64,000 nt of DNA from contig NZ_JAHOPH010000016.1 of assembly GCF_019798055.1 (NCBI RefSeq), positions 1 through 64,000 on the forward strand. Direction: 5' to 3'. The notes under the pieces were generated by a model. That model was not told the DNA's origin, did no database searches, and worked only from the letters and a program-made list of their open reading frames with translations. The position numbers and the translations under genes were made by a program. Below, piece by piece: positions 1 through 8,713 of the stretch. Each line of letters opens with the position of its first letter. The stretch's first letter is position 1. This DNA comes from Salsipaludibacter albus. GTDB taxonomy: Bacteria > Actinomycetota > Nitriliruptoria > Nitriliruptorales > Nitriliruptoraceae.

Positions 1-1
1 C

Positions 2-367
2 GCAACCGCGCTCGCCCCGGACCGCACGACGGCGTTGTCGGCGACGCTGCTGGCATGTGCGCGCGACGGTGCGATGGCCCGCCCGGCCGCCGTGGCGCTC
101 GACGCGCTGACCGCTGCCCCGGACGACGCCGACGACCGTGTCGCCGGCGCCATGGACGACCTGGCCCGGGTGGGGCACACCTCCGGACGTGACCTCGCCC
201 TGGGGCTGCTCGCCGTCACCGGGTCCCTGGCGGCCATCGCCGTGTCCCGGACCGAGGACCAGGTCGACGCCGGGGTGACCGACCGGCCGGGTGTCGGCAC
301 CGCCCCATCGGGGGACGACGACGGGCACCACCTCCTACCGTCGACGACCCACGACCGGAGGAGCTGA
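2..367 (+). CDS. allH: AllH-like protein (DUF2877), 3' part only
   Basis: This is the C-terminal part of a DUF2877 protein, cut by the window edge. The reading frame is open from base 2 to the TGA at 365-367. The stretch TTALSATLLACARDGAM and then VGHTSGRDLALGLL match the conserved C-terminal pattern of this family, in which a G-H-S/T-S-G-x-D signature precedes the last helix. The tail after that helix is low in conservation. In E. coli the DUF2877, FdrA and DUF1116 genes (allH, allF, allG) form one unit, assigned to my knowledge to oxamate carbamoyltransferase in anaerobic allantoin degradation. Here the order is allH-allF-allG. The next gene begins 1 base after the stop, so the three are almost certainly one operon whose start lies outside the window. 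Confidence 0.75.
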   Translation, partial: ATALAPDRTTALSATLLACARDGAMARPAAVALDALTAAPDDADDRVAGAMDDLARVGHTSGRDLALGLLAVTGSLAAIAVSRTEDQVDAGVTDRPGVGTAPSGDDDGHHLLPSTTHDRRS

Positions 368-368
368 C

Positions 369-1832
369 ATGGCCACCCACCTCGCCACCCGATCCGGGGT
401 CTACGCCGACTCGGTCACGCTGATGCAGGTGTCGCAGGCCGTTGCCGGCACCGAGGGTGTCGAGGCCGCCCTCGTGGCGATGGGCACGCCGGTGAACCTC
501 GAGCTGCTGCCCGGGATGGGGTTCGACACCGACGAGCTCGACGCCGGGCCCAACGACCTGGTGGTGGCGATCCGCGCGAGCGACGAGGACGCCCTCGCGG
601 CCGGCCTCGACGCGGTCGACGCCAGCCTGGCCGGCGGAGGGGGTGGGACTCGAGGCTTCGGTGCCCCGCCGGCACCGCGCACGACCGCGGACGCGATCGA
701 CGAGGACACCACCCTGGTCCTGGTGTCCACCCCCGGTGAGCACGCGGTGGCCGAGGCCCGGGACGCGCTCGCGGCCGGCGTGGACGTCATGGTGTTCTCG
801 GACCACGTGTCGGTCGACGACGAGGTGGCGCTCAAGGACGTGGCCGCCGAGGCCGGGCTGCTCGTGATGGGCCCGGACGCGGGCACCGCGATCGTGGGTG
901 GGGTCGGTCTGGGCTTCGCCAACGTCGTCTCGCCCGGCCCGGTCGGCATCGTGGCCGCGTCCGGGACCGGCGCACAGCAGCTGACCTGCCTGCTCGACGA
1001 CGCCGGCATCGGGATCAGCCACGTGCTGGGTGTCGGTGGCCGTGACCTCTCCGCGGCCGTCGGCGGGCGCGCCACCCTGGCGGCGCTCGCCCTGCTCGAC
1101 GAGGACCCGGCGACCGAGCTGGTCGTCGTGCTGTCCAAGCCGCCGGCACCCGACGTCGCCGAGGCCGTCACCACGGCCGCCGACGCAGCCGCCACCCCGG
1201 TCCGCACGGCCCTGCTCGGACCCGGGCGTGACGACCTCACCACCGTCGCCGAGGGCATCGCGACCGCACTCGACCGGCCGTGGCCCGCCCCGACGTCGTG
1301 GCCGGCCGATCCTCCGCCTCGTCGACGACCGGGACGCCTGGTCGGCCTGTTCGCCGGTGGGACGCTCGCGACGGAGGCCGTCCTGCTGGCCGCGGAGGTC
1401 CTGGCCGACCCGGTCCACGCCAACGTCGCGACCGACGTCGCCGCCCCGCTGGACGGGGCGGTCACGGCCGACGGCCATCTCGTCGTCGACCTCGGCGAGG
1501 ACGACTACACGGCCGGTCGCCCCCACCCGATGATCGACCAGTCACTGCGCCTGGAGCGGATCGCGGCGGAGGCACCGGACGCCGCCGTGCTGCTGCTGGA
1601 CGTCGTGCTCGGTCACGGCGCCCACCCCGACCCCGCCGGCGAGCTCGCGCCGGCACTGACCTCGGCCCTGGACGCCAACCCCGGCCTGGCGGTGGTGGTG
1701 TCGCTGTGCGGGACGGCCGGCGACCCCCAGGACCGGGAGGCCCAGGCGGCGGCACTCCATGCCGCCGGCGCCTCCGTCCACCTGTCCAACGCCGAGGCCG
1801 TGCGCACGGCCGCCGGCCTGATCGAGGCGTGA
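369..1832 (+). CDS. allF: FdrA-family protein (AllF), acyl-CoA-synthetase-like
   Basis: A 487-residue FdrA-family protein, somewhat shorter than the roughly 555-residue E. coli FdrA. The start at ATG 369 is preceded by a good ribosome site (GGAGGAG, 357-363) and begins MATHLATRSGVYADSV, the expected FdrA N-terminus; the frame is open further upstream but overlaps allH. The GMGF motif near residue 50 and the GIVAASGTGAQQL segment resemble the succinyl-CoA synthetase alpha fold, where the glycine-rich loop binds nucleotide or CoA. The family is known as part of the AllFGH complex that handles carbamoylated oxamate; the reaction in this organism is inferred from gene context only. A TACCGT -10-like box lies at 336-341, inside the end of allH. 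Confidence 0.85.
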   Translation: MATHLATRSGVYADSVTLMQVSQAVAGTEGVEAALVAMGTPVNLELLPGMGFDTDELDAGPNDLVVAIRASDEDALAAGLDAVDASLAGGGGGTRGFGAPPAPRTTADAIDEDTTLVLVSTPGEHAVAEARDALAAGVDVMVFSDHVSVDDEVALKDVAAEAGLLVMGPDAGTAIVGGVGLGFANVVSPGPVGIVAASGTGAQQLTCLLDDAGIGISHVLGVGGRDLSAAVGGRATLAALALLDEDPATELVVVLSKPPAPDVAEAVTTAADAAATPVRTALLGPGRDDLTTVAEGIATALDRPWPAPTSWPADPPPRRRPGRLVGLFAGGTLATEAVLLAAEVLADPVHANVATDVAAPLDGAVTADGHLVVDLGEDDYTAGRPHPMIDQSLRLERIAAEAPDAAVLLLDVVLGHGAHPDPAGELAPALTSALDANPGLAVVVSLCGTAGDPQDREAQAAALHAAGASVHLSNAEAVRTAAGLIEA

Positions 1833-1834
1833 CC

Positions 1835-3229
1835 ATGTCGAGCCGACTCCTGACCGAGACCCCTGACGTCGTGACCGTCGGCGTCGACCTGTTCGAGCGC
1901 ACGCTGGCCGACCAGGGCGTGGAGGTCACCGCCGTCGACTGGCGGCCGCCGTCGGTGGACGGTGCCGTCCTGGGCGCCCTGGACGTCCACCGCCTGGCCA
2001 CCGCCAACGCCGAGGCCTTCGACCGGCTCGTCGCCGCCGAGCCGCACTGGGTCGGCATCGCCAGCGCCCGTGACGCGGTCGGCATCGAGACGGGGCAGTT
2101 CCTCCACGCCGGGCCACCGCTGACCTGGGAGCGCGCCTCGGGGCCGATGCGGGGTGCCCTGGTCGGCGCGATGCTCTACGAGGGCATGGCCGACACGCCC
2201 GACGAGGCGATCGCGATCGGCGAACGGGGCGAGCTCGAGCTGGCGCCGTGCCACTCGGCCGGGGCAGTCGGGCCGATGGCCGGTGTCGTCTCGCCGTCGA
2301 TGCCGATGTTCCGGGTCCACAACGACGCCTTCGGCAACGACGCCTGGTGCACCCTCAACGAGGGCCTGGGCAAGGTGCTGCGCTACGGCGCCTACGCCGA
2401 CGAGGTGGTCGAACGACTCACCTGGATGCAGCAGGTGCTGGGACCTGCCCTGGCCGACGCCGTCGGTGTCCACGGACCCCTCGACCTGCGATCGCTCGTC
2501 GCCAACGCCCTGCAGATGGGTGACGAACTGCACAACCGCAACCGGGCCGCGACGTCGCTGTTCGTCCGCGAGCTGATGCCGTCGCTGCTGGCCACCGACC
2601 GGCCGACGGCGCAGCTCGCCGAGGTGGCCGACTTCGTCAACGGCAACGACCACTTCTTCCTGAACCTGGTCATGCCGGCGGCCAAGGCCGCGACCGACCC
2701 GTGCCGGGACATCGACGGGTCGTCGATGGTGGTGGCGATGGCCCGCAACGGGACCGACTTCGGGATCCAGGTGTCGGGCACCGGGGACGCGTGGTTCGTC
2801 GGCCCGGCCGGGGTGCCCGACGGGCTCTTCCTGGGCGACTACACGGCCGAGGACGCCAACCCCGACATCGGGGACTCGACGATCACCGAGACGTCCGGGC
2901 TCGGCGGGTTCGCCATGGCCGCCGCGCCCGCGATCGTGAAGTTCATCGGCGGCGAGGTCGCCGACGCGCTCGAGGCGACCCAGTCGATGTACGGCATCAC
3001 GATCGGGGAGCACCCGGCCTACCAGGTGCCGATCCTGGACTTCCGGGGCACCCCCACCGGCATCGACGTGGTCCGGATCGTGCGCTCCGGCGTCGTGCCG
3101 TTCGTCAACACGGGGATCGCCGGCCGGGAGGCGGGCACCGGCCAGGTCGGGGCCGGCCTGGTCACCCCGCCGATGGAGGTCTTCACGGCCGCGGTCGAGG
3201 CACTCGCCGACCGGGCCCGGGCCGGCTGA
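1835..3229 (+). CDS. allG: DUF1116 protein (AllG/YlbE family)
   Basis: A 464-residue DUF1116 protein, full length for the family. ATG 1835 is chosen because a GAGG element lies 7 bases before it; GTG 1829, which overlaps the allF stop, is an alternative that adds two residues. Conserved DUF1116 stretches are visible: WRPPSVDG near the N-terminus, CHSAGAVGPMAGVVSPSMP in the middle, FFLNLVMPAAKAA, and DGSSMVVAMARNGTDFGIQ. It follows allH and allF without a gap, giving the full three-gene set. The partner carbamate-kinase-like gene (allK) is not downstream: the next gene encodes an unrelated membrane protein after a 57-base gap with its own promoter-like box. If allK exists, it lies upstream of the window or elsewhere. 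Confidence 0.87.
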   Translation: MSSRLLTETPDVVTVGVDLFERTLADQGVEVTAVDWRPPSVDGAVLGALDVHRLATANAEAFDRLVAAEPHWVGIASARDAVGIETGQFLHAGPPLTWERASGPMRGALVGAMLYEGMADTPDEAIAIGERGELELAPCHSAGAVGPMAGVVSPSMPMFRVHNDAFGNDAWCTLNEGLGKVLRYGAYADEVVERLTWMQQVLGPALADAVGVHGPLDLRSLVANALQMGDELHNRNRAATSLFVRELMPSLLATDRPTAQLAEVADFVNGNDHFFLNLVMPAAKAATDPCRDIDGSSMVVAMARNGTDFGIQVSGTGDAWFVGPAGVPDGLFLGDYTAEDANPDIGDSTITETSGLGGFAMAAAPAIVKFIGGEVADALEATQSMYGITIGEHPAYQVPILDFRGTPTGIDVVRIVRSGVVPFVNTGIAGREAGTGQVGAGLVTPPMEVFTAAVEALADRARAG

Positions 3230-3250
3230 GACCGCGTCCCACGTCGCGAC

Positions 3251-3256
3251 TACGGT
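3251..3256 (+). promoter_or_regulatory. candidate -10 box (TACGGT) for the membrane protein gene
   Basis: TACGGT lies 30 bases before the GTG start at 3287, matching the TANNNT pattern seen in front of many genes here. No convincing -35 is visible. Inference only. Confidence 0.35.
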
Positions 3257-3286
3257 GCGCCGGGCACCCGCCCCCGGGGGAACGTC

Positions 3287-4141
3287 GTGGTCGACCCGAC
3301 CGTCACCAGCTATCGCTCGCTGCGCATCGGGATGGTGGGCGCGGTCGTCGCACTCGCCGTGTCGATCGGGTTCGAGCGACTTGGTGTCGACTGCTGGCAG
3401 CCCTCCATCAGCGGCTACTACTACACGCCGGTCCGGGCGATCCTGGTCGGGGCCCTCATGGCGGTCGGGCTCAGCCTGGTGGTGGTCAAGGGACGCACCC
3501 AGGTGGAGGACGCACTGCTGAACGTGGCGGGCATGCTCGCACCGGTCGTGGCGGTCGTCCCGACCACCCAGGTCAGCGCGTGCTGGTCGGTGCCGCCGGC
3601 ACGCTTCCCGGTGGACGTCGACACCTTCGACCGGCTGTTCGCGGCCACCATCGACAACAACATGGTCGCGCTGCTGGTGACCGGGGCACTGGGCCTGGTC
3701 GTGGCGGCCGTGCTGGCCTCGGCCAGTCCCGGGGGCCCGAGGTCGGCGATGGCACGGCTGGAGCCGGCCACCCGGTGGGGCGTGCAGGGTGCGGCCGTGC
3801 TGCTGGCCGCGGCGGCCGCGGCACTGGCGTGGTGGCCGGCCTTCCCCCTGTGGGCCCACGACCTGGCCGCCATCACGATGTTCGGCTGCCTGGTCGTCGC
3901 GGTGTGGATCAACGGCCGGGAGTCGGGCGCCACGGGTCAGTCGGCCTACCGGGCCGCCTACCGCGCCATCGCCATCGCGATGGTCGCCCCGGCCCTGCTC
4001 TTCCTGCCGGCCTTCGCCGGCTTCGCGCATCGCGTGTTCGTGGTCGAGGCGATCGAGATCGTCCTGTTCGCGGTGTTCTGGATCGTCCAGACCCGCCAGT
4101 TCTGGACCCCGTCGCCCCGGACCGACCGGCCGCCCGCCTGA
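3287..4141 (+). CDS. conserved multi-pass membrane protein, function unknown
   Basis: A 284-residue integral membrane protein with about seven hydrophobic helices separated by short loops. GTG 3287 follows a GGGGGAAC ribosome site. The second helix is introduced by SISGYYYTPVR, an aromatic-rich motif shared by a family of uncharacterised actinobacterial membrane proteins; the last helix ends in FAVFWIVQTRQFW. A long extracytoplasmic or cytoplasmic loop sits between helices 3 and 4 (residues about 100-125). No enzyme motif is recognised. It follows the all operon at a 57-base distance but has its own promoter-like box, so functional linkage is not shown. Confidence 0.8.
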   Translation: MVDPTVTSYRSLRIGMVGAVVALAVSIGFERLGVDCWQPSISGYYYTPVRAILVGALMAVGLSLVVVKGRTQVEDALLNVAGMLAPVVAVVPTTQVSACWSVPPARFPVDVDTFDRLFAATIDNNMVALLVTGALGLVVAAVLASASPGGPRSAMARLEPATRWGVQGAAVLLAAAAAALAWWPAFPLWAHDLAAITMFGCLVVAVWINGRESGATGQSAYRAAYRAIAIAMVAPALLFLPAFAGFAHRVFVVEAIEIVLFAVFWIVQTRQFWTPSPRTDRPPA

Positions 4142-4677
4142 GCGATCCGGGCTGGCCCGCGGCGCGCGCGAGGGGGGTGTCTGCGCACTGTGCGCACTCA
4201 GCGCACCGGGACCGTCCACATCCGGCGTGGTGACGTATCACGAGTGCGGCGCGGGCCTCCGGTGTGGTGGCCCCGGCACCCGACCGGTGCCGATCAGCAA
4301 CCGCTTCGGAGCACCGATGTCCCCCATCGCCTGGAACCCGCCGCGCCGAGTCGCGCCTCGACGCGCCGCCTTCGAGTGGCCCTGCCGACGAGCAGGCCTC
4401 GTCCCGGTGGCCACGACCGGGTCCAGGCTGTCCGGCTCGGCCTGCCAGGGACCCGTTGCGTGGCGTCGCTGCTCCGACGGACACCGGCTGCGTCGCGCCC
4501 GGGACTGAGATCGCGCGGGGACGCGACGGGGCGAACCCCGGGATCGGCGAGGGGCGCCGGTCCCGGGGAACCCCGTCCGCGCGACGTCTCCGACACCGAC
4601 CTCCGGTCGGCCCTGTCGTCGTCGCCACGACTACTACGTTGGGGACGTCGCCCCGCCCGTCCCGTCCCGGAGGCCCC
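4142..4677 (+). other. 536-base intergenic region with short palindromes and a promoter-like box
   Basis: No convincing gene is seen here. Near the left end two TGCGCA palindromes (4182-4187, 4191-4196) are separated by three bases. GACGTATCAC occurs at 4232-4241 and again at 9846-9855 in front of another gene. The frame of the downstream coxM gene stays open upstream to 4264, but the translated stretch is Arg/Pro/Ala-rich without family similarity. A TACGTT -10-like box at 4635-4640 sits 37 bases before the coxM start, and an AGG-type ribosome site (GGAGG, 4669-4673) precedes it. Confidence 0.5.
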
Positions 4678-5550
4678 GTGAAGCCACCGCCCTTCCGGCA
4701 CGTCGCGCCTCGCACGGTCGACGAGGCCGTCACCGCGCTGGCGGAGGCAGACGGGCATGGCAAGGTCCTCGCCGGTGGGCAGAGCCTCGTCCCGCTCCTC
4801 AACATGCGCCTGGCTGCCCCGTCGGTCCTGGTCGACGTGAACGGGGTGACCGGGCTGGACGGCATCGAGGTCACCGACGACGCCGTCGTGGTCGGTGCGA
4901 CCGTCCGTCATCGCGACCTGGAGCGCCATGCGGCCGCCGACGCCGCCCTCCCGGTCCTGCGCCAGGCGCTGGTGCACGTCGCCCATCCCGTGATCCGCAA
5001 CCGCGGCACCGTGGTCGGTTCGCTGGTCCACGCCGACCCGGCTGCCGAACTGCCGGCCGTCCTGGTCCTGCTCGGGGGCCACGTCGACGTCGTGTCGCGC
5101 GACGACCGACGCAGCATCGATGCCGAGGCCCTGTTCGTCGCGCCGCTGGAGTCGAGCCTGCGCCCGGACGAGCTGGCCGTGTCGGCGACCTTCCCACGCC
5201 TCGCGGCCACCACGGCCACGGCCGTGCGCGAACTGGCACGTCGCCACGGGGACTACGCGATGGCGGGCGTGTGCGTCGCGGTCGACCGGGACGACGAGCG
5301 TGCGACCGTCACCGGTGCACGCGCCGTGTTCATCGGCGTGACCGACACCCCGACGCTGGTCGACCTGGGTGAGGACCTGGCGGGGCAGGGCTGCCACGAC
5401 CTCGACACCGTCGCGGCGGTGGCGCGCGCCCGCGACGCGATCGATCCGACCGACGACATCCACGCCACGGCCGACTACCGCCGCCACCTCGCCGGGGTGA
5501 TGCTCGCGCGTGCCCTGGCCGACGCGGCCACCGGCCGGGAGGACGCATGA
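4678..5550 (+). CDS. coxM: molybdenum hydroxylase FAD subunit (CoxM family)
   Basis: A 290-residue FAD-binding medium subunit of a xanthine-dehydrogenase/CO-dehydrogenase family enzyme, normal in length. GTG 4678 is placed by a GGAGG site 4 bases upstream. The two FAD-binding signatures sit exactly where CutM has them: AGGQS at residues 32-36 and TVVG at 111-114 (within RNRGTVVGSLVHADP). The C-terminal CO_deh_flav_C domain ends DYRRHLAGVMLARAL. The subunit passes electrons from the iron-sulfur subunit to an external acceptor. It opens a four-gene operon coxM-coxS-coxL-coxG in which each gene overlaps the next by four bases, implying translational coupling. Confidence 0.93.
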   Translation: MKPPPFRHVAPRTVDEAVTALAEADGHGKVLAGGQSLVPLLNMRLAAPSVLVDVNGVTGLDGIEVTDDAVVVGATVRHRDLERHAAADAALPVLRQALVHVAHPVIRNRGTVVGSLVHADPAAELPAVLVLLGGHVDVVSRDDRRSIDAEALFVAPLESSLRPDELAVSATFPRLAATTATAVRELARRHGDYAMAGVCVAVDRDDERATVTGARAVFIGVTDTPTLVDLGEDLAGQGCHDLDTVAAVARARDAIDPTDDIHATADYRRHLAGVMLARALADAATGREDA

Positions 5551-6314
5551 CCACCGACCACCTGCCCAGCGGTGACCCGGGCGGGACGCCCGGGCATGCG
5601 CACGACCACGGATCCGACCTGCCCGCCGACCTGGTCGAGTCGACCCACGCGGTCAGCGTGACCGTCAACGGCAGGCTGCGCCGGGCCACCGTGCCGGCAC
5701 GGCGCCTGCTCAGTGACTTCCTGCGGCACGACCTCGGCCTGACCGGGACCCACGTCGGCTGCGAGCACGGGGTCTGCGGCTGCTGCACCGTGCTGCTGGA
5801 CGGTGCCGCCGTGCGCGCCTGCCTGCTCCTGGCGGTCGGGGTCGACGGGCGTGCGGTCACCACGATCGAGGGACTGGCGGCCGAGGACGGGACCCTGCAT
5901 CCCGTGCAGCAGGCCTTCCACGACGAGCACGGACTCCAGTGCGGGTTCTGCACGCCCGGGTTCGTGATGAGCGCGTGCGACTTCCTTGCGGACAACGCGA
6001 CCCCGACGCGGGCCGAGATCCGCGAGGGGATGTCGGGCAACCTGTGCCGGTGCACCGGCTACCAGAACATCACCGCGGCGGTCGAGACCGCCGCCGCACG
6101 TCTCGCCGAGACCGGCCAGGACCCTCGTGCCCGCTGTGCCGGCAACGATCCGGACTCCGGGAGCGGCGCCGTCGCCCGGGCGCGGATGGGCGCGACCCCC
6201 AACGAGGCCGGCACCACCGGTCGCGGCCCGGCCGGGCAGGGTCCGAGCAGCACCGGCGCGCTCGACGACGGTCCCGGCGACCCGGGCTCGGCGGTCGGGG
6301 AGGGGGACGCATGA
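5547..6314 (+). CDS. coxS: molybdenum hydroxylase 2x[2Fe-2S] subunit (CoxS family) with long C-terminal tail
   Basis: A 255-residue small subunit; the usual length is about 160-170. Plant-type ferredoxin cysteines are C72, C77, C80 and C92; the second cluster's cysteines are C132 and C135 (QCGFCTPGF) and C167 and C169 ([11 protein letters not shown]). These carry electrons from the molybdenum site to FAD. The first 35 residues are a His/Gly/Asp-rich extension, and residues about 185-255 form an unusual Gly/Ala/Ser/Pro-rich, probably disordered tail not found in typical CoxS. The start ATG 5547 overlaps the coxM stop (ATGA), and the stop overlaps coxL in the same way, so tail and overlap are under coding constraint. 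Function of the tail is unknown. Confidence 0.92.
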   Translation: MTTDHLPSGDPGGTPGHAHDHGSDLPADLVESTHAVSVTVNGRLRRATVPARRLLSDFLRHDLGLTGTHVGCEHGVCGCCTVLLDGAAVRACLLLAVGVDGRAVTTIEGLAAEDGTLHPVQQAFHDEHGLQCGFCTPGFVMSACDFLADNATPTRAEIREGMSGNLCRCTGYQNITAAVETAAARLAETGQDPRARCAGNDPDSGSGAVARARMGATPNEAGTTGRGPAGQGPSSTGALDDGPGDPGSAVGEGDA

Positions 6315-8713
6315 CCACCAGGCTGTTCGGACAGGGCGTTCCGCGCAAGGAGGACCGTCGACTGCTGACCGGCGCGGGCCGGTTCGTCGACGACCTGTCG
6401 CACGACGCCTGGGAGGTCGCGATCGTCCGCAGCCCCCACGCGCACGCCCGGATCGTCGACATCGACGTGACCGAGGCCCTCGACGTGCCCGACCTCGTGG
6501 CGATCCACACCTGGGAGGACCTGCCCGAGCGGATGCAGCAGCCACTGCCGCTGCTGATCCCGCACCCGGCCCTGACCGCGCCACGGACCCAGTTCGTCCT
6601 GGCCAACGGCGAGGTCAACCACGTCGGTGAGGCGATCGTGATGGTCGTGGCCCGGACCCGCTACGCCGCCGAGGACGCCGCCGACCGCATCCGCGTCGAC
6701 TACGAGTTCCTCGAGCCCGTCGTCGGGATCGAACGGGCCGCGGCCGGGGACCGTCGGGTGCACGACGAGCTCGACGACAACGTCGCAGCGCACCTGGTCC
6801 AGGAGATCGGTGACGCCCGCGCGGCCATCGACGCGGCGCCACACACGATGTCGTTCCGGCTCGACGTCGAGCGCTCGGCCTCCACGCCGCTGGAGACCCG
6901 TGGGGTCTACGCCCGCTGGGACGCCGACGAGGGTCACCTGCGGTTGTACTCGTCGACCCAGGCACCGACGTCGGTGCGTGCGGCCGTCGCCACCATCCTC
7001 GAGATGGACTTCCAGGACGTCGAGTGCATCGCCCCCGACGTCGGGGGCGGCTTCGGCGTCAAGATCATGCACCCGTGGCCCGAGGAGGTGCTGGTCCCGT
7101 GGGCCGCGACCGTGCTGGGCCACGACGTCAAGTTCACCGAGGACCGGCGTGAGCACTTCATCTCGGCCAACCACGAGCGTGGCCAGGTCCAGCACCTCGA
7201 GGTCGGCTTCGACGACGACGGCCGCATCCTCGGGATCGACTTCACGTTCCTGCACGACCACGGTGCCTACATCCCCTACGGCCTGATCGTCCCGATCATC
7301 ACCTCGACCCAGTTCCTCGGGCCCTACCGGATCAGCGACTACCGGGTCGAGTTCCGATCGCTGTACACCAACACGGTGCCGGTCACCCCCTACCGCGGTG
7401 CCGGGCGACCCCAGGCCGTGTTCGCCATGGAGCGGCTGATGGACAAGGTCGCGGCCGAGCTGGGCAAGGACCGCACCCAGGTCCGGGCGATCAACCTCAT
7501 CCAGCCCGACGAGTTCCCGTGGGAGTTCGGGCTGACCTTCCAGGACGGCCGGGCCTACACCTACGACTCGGGCGACTACCCCACGTCGCTCGACATGCTC
7601 AAGGACCTGGTCGGCTGGGACGACTTCGCCCGGCGCCAGGCCGAGGCCCGGGACGACGGGCGCCTGCTGGGGATCGGCCTGGCCGCCTACGTCGAGGGCA
7701 CCGGGGTCGGTCCCTACGAGGGCGGCCACGTCCTGGTCGAGCCGACCGGGCGGGTCCAGGTCGCGACCGGCCTTTCCAGCCAGGGCCAGGGCCACGAGAC
7801 CGTGTTCGCCCAGATCGTCGCCGACGTGCTGGGCGTCGACCTCGACGACGTCGAGGTCGTGGTCGGGGACTCGTCACGCATGCAGTACGCGGTCGGGACG
7901 TTCGCCTCGCGGGCCGCGGTCATGTCGGGCAACGCGATCGCGCTGGCGGCGAACAAGGTCCGCGAGAAGGCCCTGCGGCTGGCCTCCGAGGCGCTGGAGG
8001 TCGACCCGGCCGACCTCGAGTTCGCCGACGGGCAGGTGCGGGTCGTCGGCAGTCCCGACACCGGGCTGCCCCTCAAGATGCTGGCCACGCTGTCCAACCC
8101 GCTGCGCTACGCCTTCGACGAGGACGCCGCCGCGGCGACCCAGTTCGCCGCGCCGGCCGACCCCGACCGCCCCCCGGTCGGTGACGACGACGAACCGGGG
8201 CTGGAGGGCACCGACTTCTACTCGCCGGTCCGCTCGACCTTCGCCAGTGGCATGCACGCCGTCGTGGTGGAGGTCGACCCGGACACGTCGGCGGTCGAGA
8301 TCCTGGACTACGCCGTGGTCCACGACTGCGGCAACCTGATCAACCCCACGATCGTGCGGGGCCAGGTCCACGGCGGGGTCGGCCAGGGCGTCGGTGGTGC
8401 GTTGTACGAGCGCATGGCCTACGACGAGCACGGCCAGTTGCAGAACGCGTCGTTCATGGACTTCCTGATGCCCTACATGACCGAGGTCCCCGACGGCATC
8501 GCGATCGACCACCTCGAGACCCCGTCGCCCCTGAACCCCCTGGGCATCAAGGGAGCCGGCGAGGCCGGGGTGATCCCGTCGGCCGCGGTGTTCGCCGCCG
8601 CGATCGAGGACGCCGTGGGCATCCCGATCGACGCCATGCCGATCTCGCCGTCGCAGTTGCACCACCTGCGGCTGGCGGCCGACGCCCCCGCCTCGACGAA
8701 CGGCCAGCCATGA
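6311..8713 (+). CDS. coxL: molybdopterin-binding large subunit (CoxL form II family)
   Basis: An 800-residue molybdopterin subunit of the aldehyde oxidase/xanthine dehydrogenase superfamily, full length. N-terminal a/b-hammerhead domain starts GQGVPRKEDRRLLTGAGRF. Moco-contact segments include [11 protein letters not shown], the loop VTPYRGAGRPQAVF, SSQGQGHETVFAQI, and near the end GIKGAGEAGVIPS, whose glutamate is the expected catalytic base. The active-site loop reads PYRGAGR, the form II (CoxL-like) type, not the AYxCSFR loop of proven CO dehydrogenases. The substrate is therefore unknown; form II enzymes have been linked to other aromatic or N-heterocyclic compounds. ATG 6311 overlaps the coxS stop. 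Confidence 0.92.
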   Translation: MTTRLFGQGVPRKEDRRLLTGAGRFVDDLSHDAWEVAIVRSPHAHARIVDIDVTEALDVPDLVAIHTWEDLPERMQQPLPLLIPHPALTAPRTQFVLANGEVNHVGEAIVMVVARTRYAAEDAADRIRVDYEFLEPVVGIERAAAGDRRVHDELDDNVAAHLVQEIGDARAAIDAAPHTMSFRLDVERSASTPLETRGVYARWDADEGHLRLYSSTQAPTSVRAAVATILEMDFQDVECIAPDVGGGFGVKIMHPWPEEVLVPWAATVLGHDVKFTEDRREHFISANHERGQVQHLEVGFDDDGRILGIDFTFLHDHGAYIPYGLIVPIITSTQFLGPYRISDYRVEFRSLYTNTVPVTPYRGAGRPQAVFAMERLMDKVAAELGKDRTQVRAINLIQPDEFPWEFGLTFQDGRAYTYDSGDYPTSLDMLKDLVGWDDFARRQAEARDDGRLLGIGLAAYVEGTGVGPYEGGHVLVEPTGRVQVATGLSSQGQGHETVFAQIVADVLGVDLDDVEVVVGDSSRMQYAVGTFASRAAVMSGNAIALAANKVREKALRLASEALEVDPADLEFADGQVRVVGSPDTGLPLKMLATLSNPLRYAFDEDAAAATQFAAPADPDRPPVGDDDEPGLEGTDFYSPVRSTFASGMHAVVVEVDPDTSAVEILDYAVVHDCGNLINPTIVRGQVHGGVGQGVGGALYERMAYDEHGQLQNASFMDFLMPYMTEVPDGIAIDHLETPSPLNPLGIKGAGEAGVIPSAAVFAAAIEDAVGIPIDAMPISPSQLHHLRLAADAPASTNGQP

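Noticed and set aside
4264-4677. N-terminal extension of the first coxM to 4264
   Set aside because: The added 138 residues are low in conservation and would displace the AGGQS motif from its standard position at residue 32; GTG 4678 with GGAGG fits.
6311-8713. Calling the enzyme a proven CO dehydrogenase
   Set aside because: The active-site loop is PYRGAGR, not the cysteine-containing AYxCSFR of form I enzymes, so only the superfamily can be stated; the same holds for 58111-60621.
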